Below, piece after piece: positions 25,873 through 33,870 of a stretch of 64,000 nt of DNA. The notes beneath the pieces were generated by a model that worked only from the letters and a program-made list of their open reading frames with translations, had not been told where the DNA came from and did no database searches. The position numbers were made by a program, and so were the translations under genes. The stretch spans positions 310,001 to 374,000 of the forward strand of contig CALVBS010000001.1 in the NCBI GenBank assembly GCA_944325865.1, given 5' to 3'. The stretch is from Candidatus Gastranaerophilales bacterium (GTDB lineage: Bacteria > Cyanobacteriota > Vampirovibrionia > Gastranaerophilales > Gastranaerophilaceae). Numbering within the stretch: position 1 is the first letter of the stretch; every line of letters begins with the position of its first letter.

Positions 25873-28014
25873 TTACTGACAGTTAGCCTTTTCCTCTTCG
25901 GAAACGCCTTTAATAGTAAGGTTAACACGACCCTTATCGTCAATTTTAATAACCTTAACGATTACTTCCTGTCCAATTTGCAGATGAGGTTCAATAGTTT
26001 CTATACGTTCATTGCAAACTTGAGAAATATGAACCATACCATCTTTACCAGGAGCGAGTTCAACAAATGCTCCGATAGGAATAATTCTGACAACCCGGCC
26101 TCTTACAACCATACCAGGTTCAGGTCTGAATGTAAGATCTTTAATCATTTTTCTTGCAATTTCAGCACCTTCCTGATCGTTGGAAGTAATTGTTACAACA
26201 CCGCTGTCCTGAATATCAATCTCAGCACCGGAAGCGTCTATAATTGCACGGATTTGCTTTCCGCCAGGTCCGATAACCGTTCCGATATCCTCAACAGGAA
26301 TTGTCATTGTAGTAATGCTCGGTGCAAATGGAGAAAGGTGATCTGCAGGGGCTGTAATAACTTTTCTCATTTCACCAAGTATGTGCAATCTTCCTTCTTT
26401 AGCCTGGAACAAAGCTTTACGCAAAGTTTCATTCGGAATACCCTTAGCCTTCATATCCATTTGAAGAGCAGTAATTCCGGTATCATTACCTGTAACTTTA
26501 AAGTCCATGTCTCCGAGGAAGTCCTCAATACCTTGAATATCGGTTAACACAACAGGTTCATAACCTTCTTCTTTAATCATACCCATTGCAACGCCGCCTA
26601 TCATGCATTTAACAGGAACACCGGCATTCATCAAAGCCATAGATGAACCGCAAGTTGAGGCCATAGATGTTGAGCCGTTTGATTCGAGAACATCTGATGT
26701 AACACGGATTGTATAGCCGAACTCTTCCTGAGAAGGAAGTGCAGGAACATTAGCTCTTTCAGCGAGATGTCCGTGTCCGACTTCACGTCTTCCCGGTCCT
26801 CTTAGAGCTTTTACTTCACCTACGGAGAAACCCGGGAATATGTATTTGTGCATATAAGTCTTTTCTGTTTGAGGATCAACACCGTCAAGCTCCTGTTTCA
26901 TACCAGGACCGGCAAGAGTTGCAACAGAAAGAACCTGAGTTTGTCCTCTTGTGAAAACAGCTGACCCATGGGCTCTAGGAATAACACCTACTTCACACCA
27001 TATTGGACGAACTTCGGTAGGTTTTCGACCGTCAGCTCTTACGCCTTCATCAAGAATCATAGAACGCATAACTTTCTTTTCTGCAGCCTTAAATTCTTCT
27101 GCAACAAAGTCAACGCCGGTTTCTTCAATCATTTTTCTGATTGCGTGATCTTCAGGAAGAGCATCAATTTTTTCTTTCACAAGTTTTTTAGCTTCTTCAA
27201 GTTTTTCCTGTCTGTAAGTTCTGTCAAAATTATGATAAGCATCAACAATCATATCATGAGCAGTTTCGTGAATAATATTCTTAATTTCCGTAGTATCATA
27301 AGGGTTTACAAATTCTTCTCTTACAACCCCGCAAGCCTTTGCAAATTCAACCTGAGCATCACACTGTTTTCTGATTTCACCCTGAGCAAATTCAACGGCA
27401 GCCATAATATCGTCTTCCGTAACGAATTTACATCCGGCCTCAACCATAATAACGCTGTCGTGAGTACCCGCAACAACGATATCCAAATCGGATTTATCAG
27501 CCTGCTGGTGAGTAGGATTTGCGATCATATTACCGTTTTCATCTCTTGAAACTCTGACTGCACCAATAGGGCCTTCAAACGGAGCTCCAGAAAGCATTAA
27601 AGCACAAGAGGCACCCAGCATAGCAAGAGTATCAGGTTGGTTCTGCTGATCATAGCTAAATAGTTGAGCAACAATCTGTATATCATTTCTGTAACCTTTA
27701 GGGAATAAAGGTCTGATAGGTCTATCAATCAATCTTGAAATAAGAATTGCCTTATCGCTTGCTTTACCTTCAGAACGGTTGTAACCGCCCGGGATACGTC
27801 CGATAGCAGACATTCTTTCTTCGTAATCAATAAGTAAAGGGAAGAAATCAATGCCGACACGAGGTTCTTTAGACACAACACAGTGAACGAATAACATCGT
27901 ATCACCGCATCTTACAGTAACAGAACCATTAGTTGACTGAGCATACTTCCCGGTTTCGACAACGACGTTTTTTCCGCCGATTTCGATTTCAAATTTTTTA
28001 GTTTCCGGTACCAT
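25873..28014 (-). CDS. pnp: Polynucleotide phosphorylase
   Basis: PNPase is a phosphorolytic 3'-5' exoribonuclease of the RNA degradation machinery. The 713-residue length is normal. Two RNase PH domains are separated by a helical domain; the active core shows VRCGDTMLFVHCV, GRIPGGYNRSEGKASDKAIL and, in the second copy, GRREVGHGHLAERA. The C-terminus has a KH domain (VIGPGGKQIRAIIDASGAE) and an S1 domain (GRVVRIIPIGAFVELAPGKD). The upstream leader of about 110 bases on the minus strand could host autoregulation, but no definite stem was identified. The gene appears monocistronic. Confidence 0.97.
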   Translation of the reverse strand: MVPETKKFEIEIGGKNVVVETGKYAQSTNGSVTVRCGDTMLFVHCVVSKEPRVGIDFFPLLIDYEERMSAIGRIPGGYNRSEGKASDKAILISRLIDRPIRPLFPKGYRNDIQIVAQLFSYDQQNQPDTLAMLGASCALMLSGAPFEGPIGAVRVSRDENGNMIANPTHQQADKSDLDIVVAGTHDSVIMVEAGCKFVTEDDIMAAVEFAQGEIRKQCDAQVEFAKACGVVREEFVNPYDTTEIKNIIHETAHDMIVDAYHNFDRTYRQEKLEEAKKLVKEKIDALPEDHAIRKMIEETGVDFVAEEFKAAEKKVMRSMILDEGVRADGRKPTEVRPIWCEVGVIPRAHGSAVFTRGQTQVLSVATLAGPGMKQELDGVDPQTEKTYMHKYIFPGFSVGEVKALRGPGRREVGHGHLAERANVPALPSQEEFGYTIRVTSDVLESNGSTSMASTCGSSMALMNAGVPVKCMIGGVAMGMIKEEGYEPVVLTDIQGIEDFLGDMDFKVTGNDTGITALQMDMKAKGIPNETLRKALFQAKEGRLHILGEMRKVITAPADHLSPFAPSITTMTIPVEDIGTVIGPGGKQIRAIIDASGAEIDIQDSGVVTITSNDQEGAEIARKMIKDLTFRPEPGMVVRGRVVRIIPIGAFVELAPGKDGMVHISQVCNERIETIEPHLQIGQEVIVKVIKIDDKGRVNLTIKGVSEEEKANCQ

Positions 28015-28125
28015 AATTACCTTTTCTTTCTGCGTTATCCTAACGCCTTAAATCTATACACTTCTAATGTTCAATATAATTATACCGCAAACAAGAAATA
28101 TTAAAAATAAATTTATAAACATTAA

Positions 28126-28848
28126 TTAATTAAAATGTGGATAATCATTCTTGATTTCCCAGCCATCATGTTCAATTAAAGCACCGCACCATTGTCCGTA
28201 ATGAGCAGAGGTTCTGTTTGCACAACCTCTGCTGCCATTTAGCATATTTTCACGGGTTTGCTCTATACCTTGCATATTAAATTTTTTAGTCTGTCTGTTA
28301 AGATACATATAAAAAATATCTTCACCGAATGTATTTGGTTTTTGTTTTCCGTTAATATCAACTCTTACAAATATCCCGTCACCAAAATATTCTCCGTTAT
28401 TATTATATCTTAAAGCTACAATCATAGTATTATTTACAATAAATCGGTACTCGTTTGAATTACTTTGCTTATCCCAAACTTTATTTCCGAAATTATATAT
28501 ATCATAATCACATTGACCTGTGACTTCACTACCCGCATCACAATCTTTAACAATTCTCAGATATGGTATTAAGTATTGTTTTGCAAAGTTTCTTAGAGAA
28601 TTATTAACATCTTGATTATCAGAATCCATAGACATATTTGAACCTATATTCCACTCCGAGACGTCTCCATAATCCTTTTGAGCCATAGTAAATGCCTGAG
28701 CAAGCGTACTATATGCCTTTTTTAACTGTGCTACTGTTTGTTTTTTTCTAAAATTATTTATAACTGTAGGCAGCGTCATTGCTGCAACCACTCCGATAAT
28801 CCCAAGTGTTATCAAAACCTCTGCAAGAGTAAATGCTTTTAGTTTCAT
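28126..28848 (-). CDS. Prepilin-like protein, module 3
   Basis: A 240-residue pilin/pseudopilin. Leader MKLKA, cleavage before FTLAEVLITLGIIGVV, Glu at position 5. The soluble domain contains KPNTFGEDIFYMYLN, aligned to GPNRFGFDYF of a sister pilin, and ends WCGALIEHDGWEIKNDYPHF, similar to the module 1 pilin's WEIPDNYPW. Four Cys occur in the C-terminal half. It is divergent from the XRE gene at 28951, with two 12-base palindromes 40 bases apart between them. Confidence 0.86.
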   Translation of the reverse strand: MKLKAFTLAEVLITLGIIGVVAAMTLPTVINNFRKKQTVAQLKKAYSTLAQAFTMAQKDYGDVSEWNIGSNMSMDSDNQDVNNSLRNFAKQYLIPYLRIVKDCDAGSEVTGQCDYDIYNFGNKVWDKQSNSNEYRFIVNNTMIVALRYNNNGEYFGDGIFVRVDINGKQKPNTFGEDIFYMYLNRQTKKFNMQGIEQTRENMLNGSRGCANRTSAHYGQWCGALIEHDGWEIKNDYPHFN

Positions 28849-28863
28849 AAATCGTCCCCCTTT

Positions 28864-28875
28864 CCCATATATGGG
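28864..28875. promoter_or_regulatory. Palindromic operator 1 of pilin module 3
   Basis: CCCATATATGGG is a perfect 12-base dyad located downstream of the predicted pilin start site and over a possible -35 region for the regulator gene. Confidence 0.72.
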
Positions 28876-28889
28876 TAACTTTATTACAA

Positions 28890-28919
28890 GTATAATCTAA
28901 AATCCCAAATATGGGTCAA
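28890..28919 (-). promoter_or_regulatory. Predicted pilin promoter of module 3
   Basis: On the minus strand, TTGACC (28914-28919), an 18-base spacer and TTATAC (28890-28895). The spacer and -35 box overlap operator 2. A plus-strand TATAAT at 28891-28896 could serve the regulator. Confidence 0.55.
28904..28915. promoter_or_regulatory. Palindromic operator 2 of pilin module 3
   Basis: CCCAAATATGGG repeats operator 1 with arms CCCA/TGGG. Its first base is exactly 40 bases after that of operator 1, the same spacing as in module 1 despite a wholly different sequence. Confidence 0.72.
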
Positions 28920-28950
28920 TTTTGTTAAGCAAAATAAGGCAATTTGTTAC

Positions 28951-29226
28951 ATGAAGGAAAGAGAAAAACTTTACTGTAAATATGTCGGACAAGCCATTAG
29001 GGCAATACGGGAAGAAAATTCCGGAAAAAGCGGATTAATGTTTTCTTATGAAAATGACATTCCGAAATCAACAATGTCAAGGATTGAACGCGGTGAAAAT
29101 GAGGCTCAGCTTGTGACGCTGAAAAAAATTGCAGAAGGATTTGGCTGGAAACTTTCCGAATTGTTTCAGCATATAGAAGAAAAATTACCTGAAGATTTTA
29201 AAATTTTTGATGAAGAGCACTACTAA
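28951..29226 (+). CDS. XRE-family HTH regulator, module 3
   Basis: A 91-residue protein: HTH core VGQAIRAIREENSGK, recognition region DIPKSTMSRIERGENEAQ, LVTLKKIAEGFGWKLSELF, then a short acidic tail (EEKLPEDFKIFDEEHY). Divergent from the module 3 pilin. The ATG has only a distant AAGG upstream. The paired palindromes are the probable binding sites. It is followed after 26 bases by a small ORF and rqcH, which may share its transcript. Confidence 0.8.
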   Translation: MKEREKLYCKYVGQAIRAIREENSGKSGLMFSYENDIPKSTMSRIERGENEAQLVTLKKIAEGFGWKLSELFQHIEEKLPEDFKIFDEEHY

Positions 29227-29252
29227 TACGTTTTTTCTGGTAAGATAAGACT

Positions 29253-29411
29253 ATGATTACTACAGAAAATATAAAAATACGTCTTCAGCTCCCGACAGAT
29301 ACAGAACATATAGAAACATCACTGCACCAACTCGGTATTAAACCTTTGAGATGGGCAATTACGGAAGTTGACGGCGAAACACTTAATATAAGCGTATCTT
29401 ACGAAAAATAA
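29253..29411 (+). CDS. Small hypothetical protein, 52 aa
   Basis: ATG 29253 opens a 52-codon frame (MITTENIKIRLQLPTDTE ... ISVSYEK) ending 2 bases before the rqcH start. The product is soluble with an alternating pattern suggesting a small alpha/beta or ferredoxin-like fold. No family is recognised. Its tight spacing to rqcH and ordinary codon use argue that it is a real gene. There is only a weak ribosome-binding site. Confidence 0.5.
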   Translation: MITTENIKIRLQLPTDTEHIETSLHQLGIKPLRWAITEVDGETLNISVSYEK

Positions 29412-29413
29412 CT

Positions 29414-31006
29414 ATGATTACATTCGACAGCTTGACGCTATGTGCGTGGATAAAGGAGAATAAAGATTTTTTAGAGGGTGCAAGAATTCAAAAAATTCAG
29501 CAGCCTACAAGGCGTGAACTTGTTTTCACAGTGAGAAATCAGGGAGAAACAAAAAAATTCTATATAAATATTAATCCGCAAATCCATCACATATGTTTTA
29601 TGGGAAAAGAAAACGAATTACGCAGAATGATTGAAATCCCGAAAAAACCGCCGATGTTTTGTATGCTTTTGAGAAAATATCTTGAAAATTCCAAGATTTG
29701 CGAAGTAAAACAGCCTCCGTATGAAAGAATTTTGGAATTTTATATAGAGACATTTAATGAATTATCAGAAAAAATTTATCTTTGTTTTGCAATAGAACTT
29801 ATGGGAAAACACTCAAATGCAGTTCTGTATAATTACGACACAAATATCATAATCGGCTGTGCACATAATGTAGGCTCAGAAAAGAGTAGTGTGCGTGAAA
29901 TGGCAGGAACTCTTCCTTACACATATCCGCCAAAACAAAATAAAACTGATATTTTAAATTACACCGGAGAACTTGATTATAATTCTCTTAGTACCCATTT
30001 TTACGGAATATCAAAATCTTTTGAAAAACAAATATACGCTCAGCCTCTTTCAAAAATAAAAGATTATATAGAATTAAAAAATGTAAAACCCGCGATTTCA
30101 AAAGATTACAGAGAATTTTCACTTTTTGCGGAACTTGTTGAAAATCCGAGTTTACAGACTTCTGTAAATAATATGATTGATAACTATTACACATACTATC
30201 AGGAAAAAGATAAATTCCAATCGTTAAAAACACACCTGACAACAATAACAAATCAAAAAATTAAAAAGTTTGAAAATTCGATAAAAAAACTTTCCACACA
30301 GCTGGAGAGAGAGGAAAAAACCGAAAAATTCAGGCTCTATGGAGATTTGATTATGGCAAACCTCTACAATAATACTGACTATTCGCCATTTATAGAAGTC
30401 TTTGACTACGAGAACACCCAAAATATAACAATAGAACTTGATAATACAAAAACACTAAAAGAAAACGCAAATAATTTTTACAAACTGTACAACAAAGGAA
30501 AAACTTCAAAACAAAAACTCACAGAGATGAAAGAAACTTTCGCTGCAAACCTTGATTATTATAAACAGGTTATGTATTCGATAGAACGGGCAGAAAATAC
30601 GTCCGAACTGCTTGAAATAAAACATGAACTTGAACCTGAAAACACGGAAAAGAAAGATAAAACTCATTCCGCAATAGAACCGGTAAAAATTGTCCGCGGC
30701 GATTTCACAATTTTTATCGGCAAAAACAACAGACAAAATGACTATATAATCTCAAAACTTGCAAAAGATGATGACTTATGGTTCCATACAAAAGACTGTG
30801 CAGGCTCGCATGTTCTGCTAAAGGGCGACAATCCGCCTGACAAACTGATATTTGAATGTGCCAAACTTGCAAAAATAAATTCATCTGCACCGTATTCTTC
30901 AAAAATAGGTGTGATATATACAAAACGTAAATATTTAAAAAAGCCGCCAAAAGCGAATTTAGGATATGTAACTTACAAAAACGAAAAAGAAATTATTATT
31001 GACTAA
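29414..31006 (+). CDS. rqcH: Ribosome-quality-control protein RqcH (NFACT family)
   Basis: RqcH binds stalled 50S-peptidyl-tRNA complexes and directs C-terminal alanine tailing. The 530-residue protein shows the NFACT-N domain (MITFDSLTLCAWIKENKDF, then RRELVFTVRNQG and PPMFCMLLRKYLENSKI), a coiled-coil middle (about 270-420, with KKFENSIKKLSTQLEREEK) and NFACT-R at the C-terminus (FIGKNNRQNDYIISKLAKDD, LWFHTKDCAGSHVLLK). Older annotation calls it fibronectin-binding protein. The stop overlaps the next gene's ATG by one base (TAATG). Confidence 0.92.
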   Translation: MITFDSLTLCAWIKENKDFLEGARIQKIQQPTRRELVFTVRNQGETKKFYININPQIHHICFMGKENELRRMIEIPKKPPMFCMLLRKYLENSKICEVKQPPYERILEFYIETFNELSEKIYLCFAIELMGKHSNAVLYNYDTNIIIGCAHNVGSEKSSVREMAGTLPYTYPPKQNKTDILNYTGELDYNSLSTHFYGISKSFEKQIYAQPLSKIKDYIELKNVKPAISKDYREFSLFAELVENPSLQTSVNNMIDNYYTYYQEKDKFQSLKTHLTTITNQKIKKFENSIKKLSTQLEREEKTEKFRLYGDLIMANLYNNTDYSPFIEVFDYENTQNITIELDNTKTLKENANNFYKLYNKGKTSKQKLTEMKETFAANLDYYKQVMYSIERAENTSELLEIKHELEPENTEKKDKTHSAIEPVKIVRGDFTIFIGKNNRQNDYIISKLAKDDDLWFHTKDCAGSHVLLKGDNPPDKLIFECAKLAKINSSAPYSSKIGVIYTKRKYLKKPPKANLGYVTYKNEKEIIID

Positions 31007-32235
31007 TGGCACATAAATTGGATGAAATTCAAAACCGGATTAATAATATTGCTATGGCAAAGAAAAATGTTATAGCACTTGTGGACTGCGATTCGTTTTT
31101 TGTTTCCTGTGAGCAGAAAGTTAATCCTGAACTTAAAGGAAAACCTGTATGTGTTATGTCAGCCAGAGGGCAGTGCGTAATTTCCCGTTCAAAAGAAGCA
31201 AAAGCACTCGGAATACGTATGGGAATGCCGTATTTTCAAGTTGAAGGCAAAATGAAAGAAGCAACCTTTATAAATGCAAGTCATGACCTTTACGGTAATG
31301 TGTCAAGAGAAGTTATGTCTATTTTGAAAGAGTTCAGCCCGAATGTTGAAGTTTACTCAATAGATGAAGCTTTTGTTGATTTAACCGGGCTTGAGCGATT
31401 ATATAAAAAGAATTACCTTGAAATTGCAGAAATGATAAGGAAGGAAATAAAAGAAAGAGTTGACATACCTGTTTCTATAGGCGTAAGTTCAACAAAATCA
31501 CTTGCAAAACTTGCATCGGATAAAGCAAAAAAACTTGAAGAAGGGATTTTTCTTATTGGTTCCAGGAAAATTCTTCCGGTTCTGGAACGAACAAGCATTG
31601 ACGAAATATGGGGTATAGGCAGGAATTTATCCGCGTTGCTCAGGAAAAACGGTATTCTTACAGCTTATGAACTTGTTAAACAAAGCGATATCTGGCTTAA
31701 CAAACAAATAGGCATCCGCGGGCTTGAGATGAAACATGAATTGCTTGGTGAAATGGTCTCTCCGGTATCAAATGAAATTAAACTGCCAAAATCCATTCAA
31801 AAAACAAGTGCAATGGCAAAATTTACATCCGATAAGGAATATATAAAAAACTCGCTGAATTACCATATCCACAGAGCCTGTGTAAAACTCCGCCGTCTTA
31901 ATGCAAAATGCCATGGAATCGGCCTTATGTTAAGGACAAAAGATTTTAAAGTTTATTACGACAAAAGAGTTCTGAATCAGGCAACCAGTTTTGAACTGGA
32001 GATATCCGACATAATATTTGAAATGCTTGAGGATATGTACAATCCGAATATTCTTTATCGGAGCACCGGAGTTACTCTTGACTCATTTGTTTATAACAAT
32101 GAAGCCCAGCTTTCTCTTTTTGCTAACAATGAAGAAGAAATCAAAAAGGAAAAACTTTCAAAATGCTTTGATAAACTGGAAGAAAAATTTGGTAAAGACA
32201 TAATCCAGACAGGATTTATTACAAAAGATGTCTAA
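31006..32235 (+). CDS. Y-family DNA polymerase (DinB/UmuC type)
   Basis: A 409-residue translesion polymerase. Catalytic motifs are ALVDCDSFFVSCEQ, close to the UmuC form, and VYSIDEAFVDLTG with the essential SIDEAF acidic pair. The little-finger domain follows, and QLSLF near residue 365 is a textbook beta-clamp-binding motif. The start is ATG 31006, overlapping rqcH by one base; a second ATG 16 codons on (MAKKNVIALVDCD) is also possible. No umuD was seen nearby. Coupling a translesion polymerase to ribosome rescue is unusual; it may simply reflect operon packing. Confidence 0.9.
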   Translation: MAHKLDEIQNRINNIAMAKKNVIALVDCDSFFVSCEQKVNPELKGKPVCVMSARGQCVISRSKEAKALGIRMGMPYFQVEGKMKEATFINASHDLYGNVSREVMSILKEFSPNVEVYSIDEAFVDLTGLERLYKKNYLEIAEMIRKEIKERVDIPVSIGVSSTKSLAKLASDKAKKLEEGIFLIGSRKILPVLERTSIDEIWGIGRNLSALLRKNGILTAYELVKQSDIWLNKQIGIRGLEMKHELLGEMVSPVSNEIKLPKSIQKTSAMAKFTSDKEYIKNSLNYHIHRACVKLRRLNAKCHGIGLMLRTKDFKVYYDKRVLNQATSFELEISDIIFEMLEDMYNPNILYRSTGVTLDSFVYNNEAQLSLFANNEEEIKKEKLSKCFDKLEEKFGKDIIQTGFITKDV

Positions 32236-32514
32236 CAAAAGCCAGCAATCGCATTGCCGTTATGGCACGAAGTGCCGGAGTTTTTTTAAGGAAGGTGCGG
32301 AAACCTTGGTTTCTGCACACTTGTTCCTTTTGACCGCGTGTTTTCTTTTCTTTCGTCTGTTTCTTTTCTTTTTCATCGCAAAAAAGAAAAGAAATAGACA
32401 TAATAAAAAAGGGATTTATTGATGCCCCCTTTCTATTCCACTTTTAGCAAAAGGGGGCTTAAGCTCATGCCGACATTGTAAGGTGATGTGGTAAGAAGTG
32501 ACGTTTATGCATCC
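32236..32514. other. Gap with two hairpins between the polymerase and the poly-G pilin
   Basis: No convincing gene. A 19-base stem with one G-T pair runs from 32355 to 32399 (arms of TTTCTTTTCTTTTT type, loop about 6 bases). A second, GC-rich hairpin GCCCCCTTT/AAAGGGGGC spans 32424-32458 without a T-run. The open frame crossing the first hairpin is low-complexity Phe/Leu/Lys and looks non-coding. The structure could end polymerase transcription or be a dispersed repeat. Confidence 0.55.
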
Positions 32515-32543
32515 TTGCACAGCACCTTATAATATGCTAAAAT
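32515..32543 (+). promoter_or_regulatory. Predicted promoter of the poly-G pilin
   Basis: TTGCAC (32515-32520), 17-base spacer, TAAAAT (32538-32543) with an extended TGC element. The ribosome-binding site AAAGGAGG and ATG 32567 follow. Confidence 0.65.
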
Positions 32544-32566
32544 ATAAAAAGAGTAAAGGAGGACAT

Positions 32567-32626
32567 ATGAAAAACTCAATCATAGCTTTAATCCTCAATG
32601 GGGGGGGGGGGCAAACCTTCTCATAG
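32567..32626 (+). other. Alternative upstream start frame of the poly-G pilin
   Basis: ATG 32567 has the best ribosome-binding site in the region (AAAGGAGG). It reads MKNSIIALILNGGGGQTFS and stops at TAG 32624-32626 because the tract holds 12 G. With 11 or 14 G the same start would run straight into the pilin frame (…NGGGGKPSHSKGFTLAE). This is therefore probably the true pilin start in the switched-off phase. Confidence 0.65.
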
Positions 32627-33362
32627 CAAGGGTTTTACCTTAGCCGAAATTTTAATAACACTGGGGATTATCGGAGTAGTTGCGGCAATGACATTGCCAA
32701 GTATTATCAACAGAACTCAGAGTAAAGAACTGCAAACTCAATTTAAAAAAGCATATTCTGAATTAAATCAGGCCTCAAGAATGTTTTATAATGATTATGG
32801 TATATCTGTTGCCGAATATGCAGCAAGCAACAGTAATAATTACAGATCAGCTTTATTCAAATATTTTAAAGGTGCAAAAGTTTTAAGTGACTGGGACTGG
32901 AGCGATCAGGATGAGACGGGCGGTAACTCATCAACGACATTATATGCGATTTACACAATGACAGGCTCTACCAGAACTAATGGTTATTGCGACAATGGCG
33001 GATTTACATCTGATGTAAGCGGTAAAATGTATTTATTTAATGATCCGCCAGCCAGCGGTAAAAATGGTCCGGTAATTTGTGTTGATATAAACGGGAAAAA
33101 GGGCCCAAATCGTTTTGGATTTGATTATTTTCTGTTTGTATTTACAACAGATGGATTTGTAATTCCTATGGGACAAACTCATCCAAATAATCAAAATAGC
33201 AACAGTCTGACTAACACAAACACTTTTGTTACAGGCTCTGAATTTTGTAGGCCAACAGATAATTATAGATATCAGGCAACATGTTCATACTATGCCATTG
33301 CAGACAAAAACCCGCAGGGTAACGGAAATTACTGGCAGGACTTTCTTGGAAAAAACAGATAA
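32598..33362 (+). CDS. Prepilin-like protein with poly-G start, probably phase-variable
   Basis: A 254-residue frame opens at ATG 32598, whose third base begins the G tract. Leader MGGGGKPSHSKG, cleavage before FTLAEILITLGIIGVV, Glu at position 5, Gly before cleavage. The soluble domain has GPNRFGFDYFLFVF and paired Cys near the end. ATG 32598 lacks a ribosome-binding site; the well-placed ATG at 32567 is out of frame by one base at 12 G. Expression in this phase would be low or nil; removal of one G restores fusion. A hairpin terminator follows, and an XRE gene converges on it. Confidence 0.78.
   Translation: MGGGGKPSHSKGFTLAEILITLGIIGVVAAMTLPSIINRTQSKELQTQFKKAYSELNQASRMFYNDYGISVAEYAASNSNNYRSALFKYFKGAKVLSDWDWSDQDETGGNSSTTLYAIYTMTGSTRTNGYCDNGGFTSDVSGKMYLFNDPPASGKNGPVICVDINGKKGPNRFGFDYFLFVFTTDGFVIPMGQTHPNNQNSNSLTNTNTFVTGSEFCRPTDNYRYQATCSYYAIADKNPQGNGNYWQDFLGKNR
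32600..32611 (+). repeat. Homopolymeric G tract (12 G)
   Basis: Twelve consecutive G in an AT-rich genome, at the start of a coding region. Such tracts change length by slipped-strand mispairing. In this position, one G fewer joins the ribosome-binding-site-bearing ATG to the pilin frame. The exact count may be affected by sequencing or assembly. Confidence 0.85.
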
Positions 33363-33369
33363 ACAAATT

Positions 33370-33400
33370 ACAAGCCTCAAACACGAGGCTTGTTTATTCT
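33370..33400. terminator. Terminator between poly-G pilin and XRE gene
   Basis: ACAAGCCTC pairs with GAGGCTTGT around AAACAC, followed by TTATTCT on the plus strand. It lies between convergent genes. Confidence 0.7.
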
Positions 33401-33401
33401 A

Positions 33402-33719
33402 TTAAATAATTTCTCTTAAAATTTTATATGCTAACCGAAATTTTTCATCAGAACACTTTTCCAATTTACTTATAATAAACTTTGTAAGCTCTTCTCTGCT
33501 TTGCAAATGCTCTGTTTCCAAAAATTCAGCAACAGGCTTTTGCAAATTTAAGGCAATTTTATCTAACAGCTCAAACGAAGGAAAACACCTGCCGCACTCA
33601 ATTTTACTCATATGTTTAGAATCAATGCCGACAAGTTCTGCCAGCTCCGATTGCTTTAAGCCTTGTTGTTTTCGAATTTCCTGTATCCTTGAACCTAAAT
33701 ATTTCCTTGTCTCACACAT
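33402..33719 (-). CDS. XRE-family HTH regulator, module 4
   Basis: A 105-residue protein: LGSRIQEIRKQQGLKQSELAELVGIDSKHMSKIECGRCFPSFELLDKIALNLQ is the HTH domain, followed by a 40-residue helical tail (SREELTKFIISKLEKCSDE) that may dimerise. It lies between two pilin genes: convergent with the poly-G pilin and divergent from the pilin at 33871. A perfect 20-base palindrome lies 5 bases upstream of its ATG, so autorepression is likely. Confidence 0.82.
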   Translation of the reverse strand: MCETRKYLGSRIQEIRKQQGLKQSELAELVGIDSKHMSKIECGRCFPSFELLDKIALNLQKPVAEFLETEHLQSREELTKFIISKLEKCSDEKFRLAYKILREII

Positions 33720-33724
33720 AAAAT

Positions 33725-33744
33725 ATCCTTTTTAAAAAGGATAG
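33725..33744. promoter_or_regulatory. Perfect palindromic operator of module 4
   Basis: TATCCTTTTTAAAAAGGATA is an uninterrupted 20-base palindrome just upstream of the XRE start codon. A weaker TCC-6-GGA dyad occurs at 33851-33862, near the pilin start. Confidence 0.75.
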
Positions 33745-33786
33745 ATTATTTTGTAGCCATTTTAAACAATCTCATTTTACTACATA

Positions 33787-33815
33787 TTGACAATTATATG
33801 CAAATTAAGCATAAT
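33787..33815 (+). promoter_or_regulatory. Predicted promoter of the module 4 pilin
   Basis: TTGACA (33787-33792), 17-base spacer, CATAAT (33810-33815). It is about 55 bases before the pilin ATG and about 43 bases from the palindrome. Confidence 0.65.
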
Positions 33816-33870
33816 AATATATATTAAATGACACTATTTTAATAAAAATATCCATATAAGGAGGAGTTGC

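Noticed and set aside
26968-27549. Long open frame antisense to pnp
   Set aside because: pnp is fully supported on the other strand; the antisense translation is Asn/Ser/Phe-rich shadow sequence.
32228-32422. Open frame after the polymerase gene
   Set aside because: Phe/Leu/Lys low-complexity translation produced by a long inverted repeat; no start context and no coding character.
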